Positions 29,142 through 38,542 of a DNA stretch of 64,000 nucleotides are shown here, one piece after another. Made by a program: the position numbers and the translations under genes. Source of the stretch: Pycnococcus provasolii (lineage: Eukaryota > Chlorophyta > Pseudoscourfieldiophyceae > Pseudoscourfieldiales > Pycnococcaceae). The stretch's first letter is position 1. Every line of letters begins with the position of its first letter. Below the pieces are notes generated by a model. That model was not told the DNA's origin. It worked only from the letters and a program-made list of their open reading frames with translations, and did no database searches. The stretch covers positions 663,241 to 727,240 of the forward strand of contig OW568878.1 in assembly GCA_938743325.2 (NCBI GenBank), in the 5' to 3' direction.

Positions 29142-31133
29142 ATGGGTAGCCCCATGGCCGTGGCGCCTCTCTCGCGTTCGCCTTCGCCTTCGCCTTCGCC
29201 TTCGCCTTCGCGTTCGCGGTGCTCTCGCTCTCGTGCTCACGGGGTGCTTAGGGTGTTTTCGGGTGTGCGTGATGACGTTCCTGGCCATTCTTTGTGCTTT
29301 GGCTTTGGCCTTGGCTTGCGTTTGGCTGCTTCCAACCCCTCTTTCGTCGGTATTCATGGTTTGATCCATACGGGAACAAGAAGTAGCAGAAGAAGAAGAT
29401 GTTCGCGAAATCTTCTTCAGCGACTTCACGCAGCGACCACCAATATGGTGGTGGACAGCCCTGATACGGCGCACCACGCAGGCTTAGCCGCAGAGATGTC
29501 TATCGACGCCATCAACTTGGCGGCGCGCGTCGTCGCAGTCACGCTGCAGTTCTCGAAAATGATCGCAAACACTGCTGTCAACATCACCGCGGAGAACGAG
29601 AGGGATGTGTCGAAAAAGGCTTTGTTAGCACGCGAATTTGCGGACGTGGCGCCAAAGCTAGGACCGACGTTTGTCAAACTTGGACAGACACTCGCCAGTC
29701 GACCGGATATCATCGGCGTCGCCGCGGCTTCCACGCTCGAAACGCTGCAAGACGCCGCGCCGCCGTTCGACGCCAAGGAAGCCGCGAAAGTCATCCGCGA
29801 CGAACTCGGCAGTGCTGACGACCAAACTATTAGCGAATCAGACGCGCTTCCTGCTGGACTGTTCACGGAAACGCACCTTCCACGCACACCCATCGCCGCG
29901 GCATCTTTTGGACAGGTGTACCGTCTGCACAGAGCCAGCGACGGCGTCGCGCTCGCCGTCAAAGTGCAGCGCCCGGGCGCGCTGCGACGCGTTGCGCTCG
30001 ACGTCGTGCTGCTCAGAAAATCGTTGCGAGTCGTCAGCAAGGTGGCTGGCACGTCCACGGACTTCAGCTACCTCGCGGACGAGGTTGGACGCGCGCTGTA
30101 CGGCGAGCTGGACTACATCGCAGAGGCTGCGAACAGCGAGAAATTTGCCGCATTGCACGCGTCGTGCGTACCACGTCCGTGCGTTCCCGCAGTTGTCAGA
30201 GATGGGTACACGACCACGCGCATCCTCACGACGAGGTGGGTGAACGGCGCAAGTCCCAAGGAGCTGCTCGCCACCGCGAGGGACTCAGGAAGCGACAAGG
30301 CACGCCGCGACGCGCTGCAGCTTGTCGACCTCGGCGTCGCGTGCAGTCTTGCGCAGCTGCTTGACACGAAGTACATGCACGGAGACCCACACAGCGGCAA
30401 TCTGCTGCTAGCACCAGCGGGAGCGAACGACCAGTCGGCATTCGCTGGCATGGAGCACGAGGCGAACGTCGTGGATGAACCTAGGCTCGTGTACCTCGAT
30501 TTTGGGAGCGTGGTGGAGGTCACGCCAGAGCACGCAAGCGCGATGCTCGCTTCGCTCGTGCATCTGCATCGCAACGATTGGCGCGCCTTTGCAATGGATC
30601 TCGGCGGAATGGGTCTGTTTAAGCCAGGAACGGATGCCGAGGCTGTAGCAGATGCCGTTGCCGAGAGCTTTGGAGGGAGCAGTGACAACAACAATGGAGA
30701 ACCTGTTTCGCCTTCGTTCACGGCGATTGCCAAGGGACTTGCAAAGGTGGCTCTCAAGTTTCGATTCCGTCTTCCCGGCTACTACGTCGTTGTCGTCCGA
30801 TCGCTCGCAACGCTCGAGGGTGTAGCGCTCGCGGCGGATCCGAACTTCAAAATTGTGCGCGCGGCGTACCCGCGAGCCATTGCTCAGCTGCTGAGCGCCT
30901 CGGCGGGAGATCCCAAGGGACGCGAGCTTCTTGAGGAAATCGACATCGCTTCGCTGCGCGGTGCTACGCGCGGCGGCGCCGATGTTCGGAAGTTTGCCAC
31001 ACGCGGTGGCGCGCAGGGCCTGCGGCAGCTCATGATGCTCTTGCTTGTGGGGGTAAAGGTTGTCATGAAAGGACTGCTAAAAGTAATGGCAAGCATGCTC
31101 ACGCGAATGAAGCGCCGCCTGGCATTTGTATGA
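29142..31133 (+). CDS. ABC1/ADCK/UbiB-family atypical kinase, probably organellar
   Basis: 663 residues from the ATG of MGSPMAVAPLSRSPSPSPS (an in-frame start 26 codons upstream is possible). The leader has a Ser-Pro repeat (encoded by CTTCGC repeats) and many Arg/Ser, as in plastid or mitochondrial targeting. Family marks: the KxGQ helix in FVKLGQTLASRPD near 179, the Ala-rich loop in AAASFGQVYRL, the lysine in LAVKVQRPG, the catalytic loop MHGDPHSGNLLL (the usual Pro is Ser), and YLDFGSVVEV as the DFG segment. ABC1 kinases support ubiquinone or plastoquinone/tocopherol metabolism. Green-alga members are often in plastoglobules. The exact subfamily is not decided. Confidence 0.9.
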   Translation: MGSPMAVAPLSRSPSPSPSPSPSRSRCSRSRAHGVLRVFSGVRDDVPGHSLCFGFGLGLRLAASNPSFVGIHGLIHTGTRSSRRRRCSRNLLQRLHAATTNMVVDSPDTAHHAGLAAEMSIDAINLAARVVAVTLQFSKMIANTAVNITAENERDVSKKALLAREFADVAPKLGPTFVKLGQTLASRPDIIGVAAASTLETLQDAAPPFDAKEAAKVIRDELGSADDQTISESDALPAGLFTETHLPRTPIAAASFGQVYRLHRASDGVALAVKVQRPGALRRVALDVVLLRKSLRVVSKVAGTSTDFSYLADEVGRALYGELDYIAEAANSEKFAALHASCVPRPCVPAVVRDGYTTTRILTTRWVNGASPKELLATARDSGSDKARRDALQLVDLGVACSLAQLLDTKYMHGDPHSGNLLLAPAGANDQSAFAGMEHEANVVDEPRLVYLDFGSVVEVTPEHASAMLASLVHLHRNDWRAFAMDLGGMGLFKPGTDAEAVADAVAESFGGSSDNNNGEPVSPSFTAIAKGLAKVALKFRFRLPGYYVVVVRSLATLEGVALAADPNFKIVRAAYPRAIAQLLSASAGDPKGRELLEEIDIASLRGATRGGADVRKFATRGGAQGLRQLMMLLLVGVKVVMKGLLKVMASMLTRMKRRLAFV

Positions 31134-31148
31134 ATAAACATGAGATTC

Positions 31149-31283
31149 CTCATTCAGTAATGAAGTGTACTTTACTCTGTCCAGCGGTCGTCCATTCACA
31201 CCATTCACTTTCACCATTCAGCCCATTCATTCACCGGCGCCATTCACAGCGCGTTTTTGTACATTGCGCAGGTGATTTCGAAG
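31149..31283 (+). repeat. Dispersed about 130-bp repeat, copy A
   Basis: It lies between the stops of two convergent genes. It shares CTCATTCAGTAATG, CGGTCGTCCA, GCGCCATTC-like, GCGCGTTTTT, TGTACAT and TTCGAAG in the same order and spacing with 47989-48109. The identity is patchy, so the copies are old or conserved only at key words. GCGC...GCGC around TTTTTGTACATT can form a hairpin. Confidence 0.75.
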
Positions 31284-31421
31284 GTTGTATCACTCTATCA
31301 GGGCGCTTTCGTTGGCATAGTGAGGTCTCCGGTTGAGACTTCAAAAAGCAACGAGTTGCATGTCTTCTCAGCGAGACATGTGTAGGTGTAAATAAGAATT
31401 GTGCACTACATCGAAGATTCA

Positions 31422-34400
31422 TTAGATAGGACAACGGCCGAACAGTTTTTCCAACCGTTCGCGTTCGATGACGCTCAGGTTTGTTACGCGTGGCACGGCG
31501 CGCATCGAACCTAAGGTGGCATACACGAGCGGCACCGCCTCGCCCTTGGCATCACCGTTTTCGTGCTCCACCGCATCGAAAAGGGCGCGAATGTCCGCGG
31601 CATCCACGAAGTAGTCAGGATCCATCCATTCCTCCGCATCTAGCGTTAAGACATCCGCAGGTGTGCCTGCCGATTGGTCCCACTCCTCGAACTGCGTGCG
31701 ATTTTCGGGAACGATGGCGATGGTAGACAGGTCCACCACAGGCGCGTCGGCATGTGCCGCGTGCTTCTGATGCTTACGGGAGCTGAACAACCTACCCGTC
31801 GACGCTGCCGTCTCACCCATCTTCGCGAGAAGCCCGCGGCGAAGTCCTCGCTCGGGATTGGGTCCGTGTGGGATGCGACTCGATTCGCCCTTCTTTTTCT
31901 TCAGCTTCTTCGGCGCCGACTTGACGTGCGTGTCCTTCGTCTTGATCTCTCGCTCCTTGCGAATTTCCTCAGCCTCACGCTCCTCCCTCTCCGCGCGCTC
32001 TTTCGCGTCGACATCTTTTTGCTTTTCGCGAGCACGGCGCTCCGCCTCACTCGCGTATCGCTCCGCGGTGGACCACTCATCGGCATCCTCAAAGTTAGGC
32101 GCACGCAACGCAGCTGGGTGCACAATTTCGGCATTTGCACCGCACCGTGCGACCGCTTCCTTGTCCAACAGGTTGCCCGTGTTGAAGTAGCAAGCGAACG
32201 GCTCCAAGCGACCCGCCATAACAACATCAGACGGCTGAAATCCGCGCGAACGCAGTCCACCGCAGTCCACCGTTGGCGGCACGAGGGAGCGCTTTGCAAC
32301 CGCGGCAATCGCCAGCAGGCGGTGAACCTGCGCGCGCCATTGCGGTGAGGCAGCACGCGTGATGTTCGCGTGACCGCGGCCACGCGTCCCGTCCGCACCA
32401 GCGAGAGCGAGCGCCCTTGTATTTCCGAGCAGTTTTTCACCCGCGAGCGGTGAGCTGCCGAGCTGCAAGCGAGAGGAAAGCTGAGTGTGGCTGGAGCTAG
32501 CTCCAGCCCTCGCCTCGTACCATCCATGAGCTCGCAGAATAAAGCGCTTGCCGAGCGCGGGCGAGGCGCTGGGATGCCCCTTAGCACCACCAGCGCTGCC
32601 AGGGCGTGCCACGGCCAGCGCGTCGAATGCCGCGCCGTGAAGTCGTCGAGCTCGCCACTCAGCCTCGCCACCCTGCAGCGTTGAGATGCGGCGCGGCGAC
32701 AGCACTGCGATGCCCTCCGCGTAGCGTATGTTTTCGCCGTGTTTGCCAATGGGCGCTTCGATCGTTGCGTTGGGTCGAGCGAGGCGTCGCGGGTGCGCGG
32801 TAAATTCAGCATCGCCGCCAGCATCCGCCCACGCTGGTACGAAAGCATGACCCTCTGCTGACTGCATCGCTTCACGCACGACGACTTCGAATGCGCCGCG
32901 ACCCCATCCCCAAGACGCCGCTGCCACGCCTCCGCGCACCATGCCAAGCGCGACGACCGGCTGCATCACTTCGCGGAGCATGTCGCGAAGATTCTCCTGA
33001 GCACGCTCCTCCCACGCCTTGATGAGATTCATCGCCGCACCATTCGATCGAATTCCCCCAATCCCACCACCGAGCCGCGCGTCCATGAACAGCATGCCGC
33101 CGTCGAGGCACGGCCAGCGATTTGCCTCCGCGAGCTCGTCGCCGGGTCGTGGGCAACACTGCGTGGTGTCCGAGGCACCTTCGTTGCTTCCCATCTCCCA
33201 TCGTGGACATACATCTGGCGAGGCTATGAAGGCGGCGGAGATGGGGTCGTCGCCACCGAGACCTGATACCCGCCGACGAGCCGTGTCTACGAAATCGAAC
33301 GGGTCAGCGAGCAGTGCCACGTCGTTGTCGACAACAAGCACACCGATGCCCTTTTGCGCGGCTACGCCAACGTAATGAGCCGTGGCTAGCTCCATGCGAA
33401 GCCGCTTTAGCTGGCGTGCTTGGAGACGTGCCTGTCCCGGCGCAGTGTTTGCGTGGTACTCTGCCGCATCAAGCCCTTGCTCGTACTCCGAGCTCCACCC
33501 GAACGAAGAGCCGACGCACGCCACAACGCCGCCAGCCATGAGATAATTACACGTTTTGGCGTGATTCGTGAGCGTGACGAACATCACGTGGTCGTACCCC
33601 AGTTCTGTAAGATGCGCGTTCACATTTGCCGCCAGGTCGAGCTCGTCGTCATCGTCGACAAACACGAGGATTGCATCGCCGTTCCAGGAGCGAGTCTTCA
33701 GCGCGAGTGCGAATTCGTAGTCAGGTAAGTCGACTCCTTGATGACGAACATCCAGCGCCATGACACGGCCCTTGCTGCGCCGACTCTCGTGCACGGCAAT
33801 AGAGCTTCTCTGCGGGCTCCACGGCGGGAGAGGAGGTGGTGGGCTGGGAGGTGGGGGCGGGCTGGGAGGTGGAGGAGGGCTGGGCGGCGGGGGAGGAGGC
33901 GGAGCGAATGGCGGCGGAAATTGCGGCGCGTATGGACTCGGCGGCGGTGGGGGGGAAGGTGGCGGATTCGGCGGCGGCGGCGGCGGCTGTGACGGAGGAA
34001 TGGGAGGTATGTTAGGCGGCGGTGGCGACGGCGGCGGTGGGCGCATGCTGTATCGGTACGGATTGATCGCGACATTGCGCTCCGTTTTCGCGCGGTTCTC
34101 AGGCTTGGGAATGGCGACGCGCCATCCTCTGCCGCCGCCATTTCTGCGGTGCAGCGGCTCGTGCCGGGCCCACCGCCCGTCGACATTCGTGCCTGGATCG
34201 TCGAAGACGCCCTCGAGCATCTTCGACACCTTCTGGTGTCCGTCCGCCGACGTCGCGTCGCCGTCCGACCACACGACCTGCGGCTGCAACACGCTGCTGC
34301 GGTGCCGCACGCGCAGCCGAGGTGGTACAGGTGGCGGCGGCTGAGGACCCACCGGGTCTGGATCAGCTGCCGGTGCAGCTGCCCTAGCTTCCCTCGCTGC

Positions 34401-34967
34401 TTGAGCTGCACCGACCGCTGCAACTACCGCCGGTGGTTGTTCAGGCTGCTTTTCGCCGTTGCCACGCATTTGTGCGACAAGGCGTTGCACGTGTTTGTCG
34501 TCGATCTCCCCGTGCGCCTCGAATCCGTGGCACCTCTCCATGTCGAACCCAGCCTGTTTTGCGAGTTCGTACACGCTCGGTTCGTACCTGATCGTGAAGC
34601 AGAAGTACTCCTCCTGCGCGATCTCCGCCTCGCGTGTCATTTTTGGCGACGGAGGCACGGCAGGTGGCGGGTGGTGAAGCGTCGGGTCGAGCGCGTCTGC
34701 GATGTCCTGCGCGTCGTGCGCCTGCACGTCGTCGGAAGGCTGCAGGACGAGTCTCTCCGCCTTGCGCGCTTCCTTGGCTCTTCTCGCCACCAGGGCGGCG
34801 TTGCGCGCCAGCTCGAGCTGGTTTCTTTGACTTCTGATTGCCTCCGCTCGCTGCCTGTATGCTAGCACGAGTCCTGTGGCGAACGCCGCGAGCACGACGG
34901 CAACGAGGACGACGCGTTGTCGCGTTGCTCCTCCGTGAGGCTTGCGCGAGGCCATCGTGGGCGCCAT
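31422..34967 (-). CDS. GT77-like nucleotide-diphospho-sugar transferase, type II membrane, polyproline stalk
   Basis: 1181 residues. A basic N-terminus and one membrane helix (VLVAVVLAAFATGLVLAY, about 20-37) mark a Golgi type II enzyme. A polar, partly coiled stem follows, then a long proline-rich stretch (about 309-383) with repeated SPPPPP units like extensin/pherophorin linkers. The catalytic part starts near 410 and carries the DxD-like DND at 547-549 in GIGVLVVDNDVALLADPF, plus SAAFIASPDVCP and CLDGGMLFMDARLG. This fits the nucleotid_trans/GT77 family, plant members of which add arabinose, xylose or galactose to cell-wall glycans. Lys/Glu-rich low-complexity sequence follows, with further unassigned sequence to the C-terminus. 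The acceptor is unknown. Confidence 0.75.
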   Translation of the reverse strand: MAPTMASRKPHGGATRQRVVLVAVVLAAFATGLVLAYRQRAEAIRSQRNQLELARNAALVARRAKEARKAERLVLQPSDDVQAHDAQDIADALDPTLHHPPPAVPPSPKMTREAEIAQEEYFCFTIRYEPSVYELAKQAGFDMERCHGFEAHGEIDDKHVQRLVAQMRGNGEKQPEQPPAVVAAVGAAQAAREARAAAPAADPDPVGPQPPPPVPPRLRVRHRSSVLQPQVVWSDGDATSADGHQKVSKMLEGVFDDPGTNVDGRWARHEPLHRRNGGGRGWRVAIPKPENRAKTERNVAINPYRYSMRPPPPSPPPPNIPPIPPSQPPPPPPNPPPSPPPPPSPYAPQFPPPFAPPPPPPPSPPPPPSPPPPPSPPPPLPPWSPQRSSIAVHESRRSKGRVMALDVRHQGVDLPDYEFALALKTRSWNGDAILVFVDDDDELDLAANVNAHLTELGYDHVMFVTLTNHAKTCNYLMAGGVVACVGSSFGWSSEYEQGLDAAEYHANTAPGQARLQARQLKRLRMELATAHYVGVAAQKGIGVLVVDNDVALLADPFDFVDTARRRVSGLGGDDPISAAFIASPDVCPRWEMGSNEGASDTTQCCPRPGDELAEANRWPCLDGGMLFMDARLGGGIGGIRSNGAAMNLIKAWEERAQENLRDMLREVMQPVVALGMVRGGVAAASWGWGRGAFEVVVREAMQSAEGHAFVPAWADAGGDAEFTAHPRRLARPNATIEAPIGKHGENIRYAEGIAVLSPRRISTLQGGEAEWRARRLHGAAFDALAVARPGSAGGAKGHPSASPALGKRFILRAHGWYEARAGASSSHTQLSSRLQLGSSPLAGEKLLGNTRALALAGADGTRGRGHANITRAASPQWRAQVHRLLAIAAVAKRSLVPPTVDCGGLRSRGFQPSDVVMAGRLEPFACYFNTGNLLDKEAVARCGANAEIVHPAALRAPNFEDADEWSTAERYASEAERRAREKQKDVDAKERAEREEREAEEIRKEREIKTKDTHVKSAPKKLKKKKGESSRIPHGPNPERGLRRGLLAKMGETAASTGRLFSSRKHQKHAAHADAPVVDLSTIAIVPENRTQFEEWDQSAGTPADVLTLDAEEWMDPDYFVDAADIRALFDAVEHENGDAKGEAVPLVYATLGSMRAVPRVTNLSVIERERLEKLFGRCPI

Positions 34968-35258
34968 ACCTCACTGGCGACTGGTGTGGCAGTGGCGCAG
35001 CACTGGACTGCGGATGCCGACTGGCGCGCGGATTTCACGATCGGAAGAAGCACGGAACCTCGCACGCCTATAGGTATACGGTGATTTGGATTGACATCGT
35101 GGTGATATGAATGACATCACGAACCTGCGACCATTACGCGAGGCAGGTGTTCCTTAAGGGCCCTGCGACGAACCCGGTTGACGCGTTCGTCCTGAGGCTT
35201 TAATGTGACACAGTCTTTGCTCGCTTGTCATTTCCATCTTGGCGTTCGCTTTGCTGTT

Positions 35259-36074
35259 ATGGCTGAGGAGAAGAAAGCGAAGCAGAAGGGCGCTCCTGCG
35301 GCGGAGGCAACGGGCGCTCCGGCGGTGAAGCCCGTTTCGGTTGCCGAGAAGCTTCGCGCTTGCTTGGTTGCGGTGAAGAAGGTGGTTGGTGACGACAAGA
35401 CGTGCTTCGAGACGTTGCTGAAGATGCTCGGTAACGTCGCGAATGCGCCTGGCGAGGCAAAGCCTATGGCTGCCTCAGGCTCTTTGAAGTGGTCGTGCGG
35501 CTGCGGCGGGGTCATATTGGCCATGCAAGGCGAACCGTACTTCACGCTCGACTGCCACTGCTCGGCGTGCGTTCCGGTGGCCAAGTACCTCGACGCCAAG
35601 TCGAACGGAAAGGGCGCGTCGCCCATAGTGAACGAAACAGGGGTCGCCAAGGCGTTCTTCATGCTCGACAAAGTGAAGTTCGTGCAGGGAAAAGACAAAG
35701 TCGCCGGAGTGAAACTCGGCGAAACGGGCGCGAACGTGCGCGCATACACGACGTGCTGCAGCACACAGCTCATATGCGACTCACCCGTCCCGTTCCCGTT
35801 CCGGCCATTCAACCGGTGCTGTCTCAAGAACGAGGACGGGTCGCCGTACGTCCCGGCCGAACCCGCGTGGGGATGCAAGGGCGGCGACAACCCGTGGTGG
35901 GACGCCGTGCCTGAGCCGAAGCACCCAACCGACCCGGACTGGCTCGTTGATAAAATCAAGGCGCTCGAGGTGGATGGACATGGACTCGGCAGCGTCGGAG
36001 ACTTTGACGGAGACACGACGCCAGGCTTCTTCGCAAAGCCAGAAGACATAACGGAGTTCGTGCCAAAGACTTGA
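35259..36074 (+). CDS. GFA/CENP-V-fold (glutathione-dependent formaldehyde-activating-like) protein
   Basis: 271 residues from ATG (MAEEKKAKQKGAPAAEATGA). The GFA zinc sites appear as WSCGCGGVILAM, then LDCHCSACVPVAKYL, and TTCCSTQLIC further on, which gives the Cys ligands typical of this fold. In bacteria the family includes a zinc protein that may condense formaldehyde with glutathione; many members have unknown roles. The first 70 residues (helical, Lys/Ala-rich) are not part of that fold. The C-terminal region is Pro/Asp/Trp-rich (GCKGGDNPWWDAVPEP), unlike small bacterial members. Enzyme activity is not assured. It is divergent from the GT77-like gene. Confidence 0.75.
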   Translation: MAEEKKAKQKGAPAAEATGAPAVKPVSVAEKLRACLVAVKKVVGDDKTCFETLLKMLGNVANAPGEAKPMAASGSLKWSCGCGGVILAMQGEPYFTLDCHCSACVPVAKYLDAKSNGKGASPIVNETGVAKAFFMLDKVKFVQGKDKVAGVKLGETGANVRAYTTCCSTQLICDSPVPFPFRPFNRCCLKNEDGSPYVPAEPAWGCKGGDNPWWDAVPEPKHPTDPDWLVDKIKALEVDGHGLGSVGDFDGDTTPGFFAKPEDITEFVPKT

Positions 36075-36102
36075 AAGCACGCGTTGCAAATGTTACAGAA
36101 TC

Positions 36103-37092
36103 TCACACGCCAATCTGGCCCGCGACGTTCGCGAGAGACGCCAGGTTTTCGCTGATTGGCTGGTCAAGGTGCGAGAGGTACGCCTTGAGCGGCGCCGCCG
36201 CAGCAGCATCGCCGGGACATAGCAGGCTGAATACGCGCAGCGCGCACGCCACGCCGCCCGGCTGCACATCTTTTTTCCCGAGAGCGCCTCGTTTACTCCG
36301 CGCCTGCCACTTTTCCTCGAGTCGCGCGGCGCGCGCCTCGTGCGCGCCGGCACACAGCTTTTCAAAGCGCGCAAACGACCTCGGGAAGTCGTACAGCGCA
36401 AGCACGTTGATGGCGGACAGGTCGACACCCGCGTGCCTCTGGTGCTCGAACGTGGTGACGAGCGTCGGTGCGACCCCGCTTCGAAACCGGCGCACGATGT
36501 CGTCCACCTGTGCGTCGTCTGTCTTGCTTGATATGTACGGCACGCCTCCGAGTTCCTTCGCAAGTTCTTCCGCGGTCGCAGCGTTGCGCACGAGCACGAG
36601 TGAAAGGCACGTTCTCGCGCGTTCCCTTTCGCTCGCAATCGCCTTTGTTAGCCTTGCTGCACGTTTTTGTTCCGCCATGACGTCTGCGACGTGCTCGGTA
36701 ATGAAGCTAGGCGGCGGGAGCACCCGCTCCTCTTCTTCTTCACGCATGGCCATGTCCTCGTCATCTTCGTCGTCCAGTTCGTTCCCGCCGTCGTTTCTTC
36801 GTGACGCCGGTGCGTTTTGTGGTTCCACCGCCTTTCGAGATAAGCGCAGGGACCTGTTCGCGTCAGCGATTCTCAGCTCTGCTAAGAACTCTGCGTTGTG
36901 GCACATGCCCTTTCTCTTTCCCTTGGTTTTGACGTTCTGGCGCGCCTTCACGTCGACCACCACGTCTCGTTGCCCGCGCCCCGCCTTATGACCACCAGTA
37001 GACGCACCACCCCCACCACTCGCAGGATTTTTCTTGCGCGCGTGTCTCCTCTTCGACTTGGCCAACGACCTCTGCGCGAAGTCCACCGTCAT
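36103..37092 (-). CDS. Degenerate helicase-C (DEAD-box-like) domain protein
   Basis: 329 residues from the first in-frame ATG (37092). The frame stays open upstream (hydrophobic WLVGVLVAVTVA), but only with a TTG codon, so an upstream exon or a different start is possible. After a basic, disordered N-terminus and an acidic stretch come LSLVLVRNAATAEELAKELG (motif IV-like), VDDIVRRFRSGVAPTLVTTF (motif V region) and GVDLSAINVLALYDFPRSFA. This is the RecA-like second domain of DEAD-box helicases, but the HRxGRxGR motif VI is replaced by KLCAGAHEARAA, and there is no Walker A/DEAD domain. It cannot be a working ATP-driven helicase alone. It may be a regulatory or RNA-binding relic. Confidence 0.6.
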   Translation of the reverse strand: MTVDFAQRSLAKSKRRHARKKNPASGGGGASTGGHKAGRGQRDVVVDVKARQNVKTKGKRKGMCHNAEFLAELRIADANRSLRLSRKAVEPQNAPASRRNDGGNELDDEDDEDMAMREEEEERVLPPPSFITEHVADVMAEQKRAARLTKAIASERERARTCLSLVLVRNAATAEELAKELGGVPYISSKTDDAQVDDIVRRFRSGVAPTLVTTFEHQRHAGVDLSAINVLALYDFPRSFARFEKLCAGAHEARAARLEEKWQARSKRGALGKKDVQPGGVACALRVFSLLCPGDAAAAAPLKAYLSHLDQPISENLASLANVAGQIGV

Positions 37093-37329
37093 CGCCACGG
37101 TCACGGCAACCAGAACGCCAACCAACCAGGGAGGGAGGGGGGAAGAAGAACTGAAGGGGGGGCGCAATGGCCAACGGCCAATGGCGGCGGGGAATTGCGA
37201 ACCCCAACCCCTAACTTATTTAGAATCGGAATGTTTGATATGATTCGGGGTTGGGTTTGGGGACTTCTCCCTCCTCTTCGGGAAACTCCCAAGGGCGGCT
37301 GACTGACCTTTTATTTATTTGTCTCCATC

Positions 37330-38289
37330 ATGGCGAAAGATAAAAAGAAGGCGTCGAAGAAGTCTCAGGCTCGGAGTGCAGACGCCTGCGACGACGGGTA
37401 CGTTTCCGCCGAAGACGAAGACTACGACCCGCTGAAAGATAAGTCTGCACCCAAGGACGAAAGGCAGGAACTCGACGCTAATGCGGGGTTTGGCATACCA
37501 GGGGCGTCGTCAGCGGCTCTCCTCATCGCACAGCAGCGATCCGTCAAGCAGCAGCTTGCAGAGCGCAGAAAGGCGGGATACGTTGACAGCGTCTGGACGA
37601 AGCTGAAAGAAGCTACGAGAGCACCTACGCCGGTTATGCACATACCCAGCTTTCAGCAAAGAGCAGCCATGCCACGTGCGGTCGTCGTCAGGGGATCGGG
37701 CACGTTCCAAACGCCGACGACGACGGCGACGACAACAGCAACAGCGCAAGCAGCGACGACGGCAGCGCCAGAATCGGCGGAGGCGGCGCTTGCAACGCTA
37801 TCGCACACACAAACGTTCGACGGAAAAGACGAACAAAGTGTCAACGCCTCGCGCGTATCAGCAGCAGCCGACGCGCTCGCAGTTGCAAGGGAGGCGGCAC
37901 TGGCTGCTATGCCGCGCGCAGGACTCGTGCGTGTCACGGAGCAGCGCAACTTTGCAGGAAAGACGGTCGAAGTCGCGCGCACTGTGAAGGCTGGGAGTAA
38001 GGCGCACGCCGCGGCTGAGAAGCGTAAGGCAGCGACGGGCGTCGACGCGGTTCTAGGCGCGTTGGAAAAGAAGCAGAAGGTGACAGTCACGGAAAAAAGC
38101 CGCGCAGACTGGGAAACGCACAAGGAGAAGGCTGATCTCACGGAGGAACTCGAAAAACACAAGCGGAGTGGCGGTGCATACCTTGCACAGCAGGACTTTC
38201 TCAAGCGCACGGAATTGCGGCAGTGGGAAAAGGGAAAGTCGACGGCGGCGCAGGCGGCACCTGCAGCTACCGCCCCGCGTGCGAGGTGA
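37330..38289 (+). CDS. BCNT: BCNT/CFDP1 (Swc5-like) chromatin-remodelling subunit
   Basis: 319 residues. The N-terminus is basic then acidic (YVSAEDEDYDPL), the normal start of BCNT proteins. Around 75-90 is GYVDSVWTKLKE. The conserved C-terminal BCNT domain begins at VTEQRNFAGKTVEVARTV, continues with KKQKVTVTEKSRADWETHK and ends SGGAYLAQQDFLKRTELRQW, in the family order (a lysine-rich stretch, E-K-S-R-x-D-W, and a final F-L-x-R). In yeast, Swc5 is a SWR1-complex subunit that helps exchange H2A.Z. Between them lies an Ala/Thr-rich linker. It shares a short divergent promoter with the degenerate helicase gene. Confidence 0.85.
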   Translation: MAKDKKKASKKSQARSADACDDGYVSAEDEDYDPLKDKSAPKDERQELDANAGFGIPGASSAALLIAQQRSVKQQLAERRKAGYVDSVWTKLKEATRAPTPVMHIPSFQQRAAMPRAVVVRGSGTFQTPTTTATTTATAQAATTAAPESAEAALATLSHTQTFDGKDEQSVNASRVSAAADALAVAREAALAAMPRAGLVRVTEQRNFAGKTVEVARTVKAGSKAHAAAEKRKAATGVDAVLGALEKKQKVTVTEKSRADWETHKEKADLTEELEKHKRSGGAYLAQQDFLKRTELRQWEKGKSTAAQAAPAATAPRAR

Positions 38290-38542
38290 ACGTGATGTCC
38301 TTCGGCGTTTGCTTGTTTCTTGTAAGAAGATCCTACATTACTGTTTTCATTTCCAGTTTTCTGTTTGATTTTTTGTGTCACCGTCTCACTGATGATCAAG
38401 TGTGCGTCTTTCTCTCACCGAATCATTCCCTCGGGAAAAAAAAAAAAAGAGAGATTGACGGTTTTTTTTTTGGAATAGCACTATTGTGTGGTACGTTCGT
38501 TACTCATCTTCATCCTCTTCCCCCTAATGCTAGCGAACACCC

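Noticed and set aside
37093-37167. Upstream extension of the degenerate helicase frame, with a hydrophobic helix
   Set aside because: The codon at its end is TTG, not ATG, and no upstream ATG is in frame. Kept only as a possibility.
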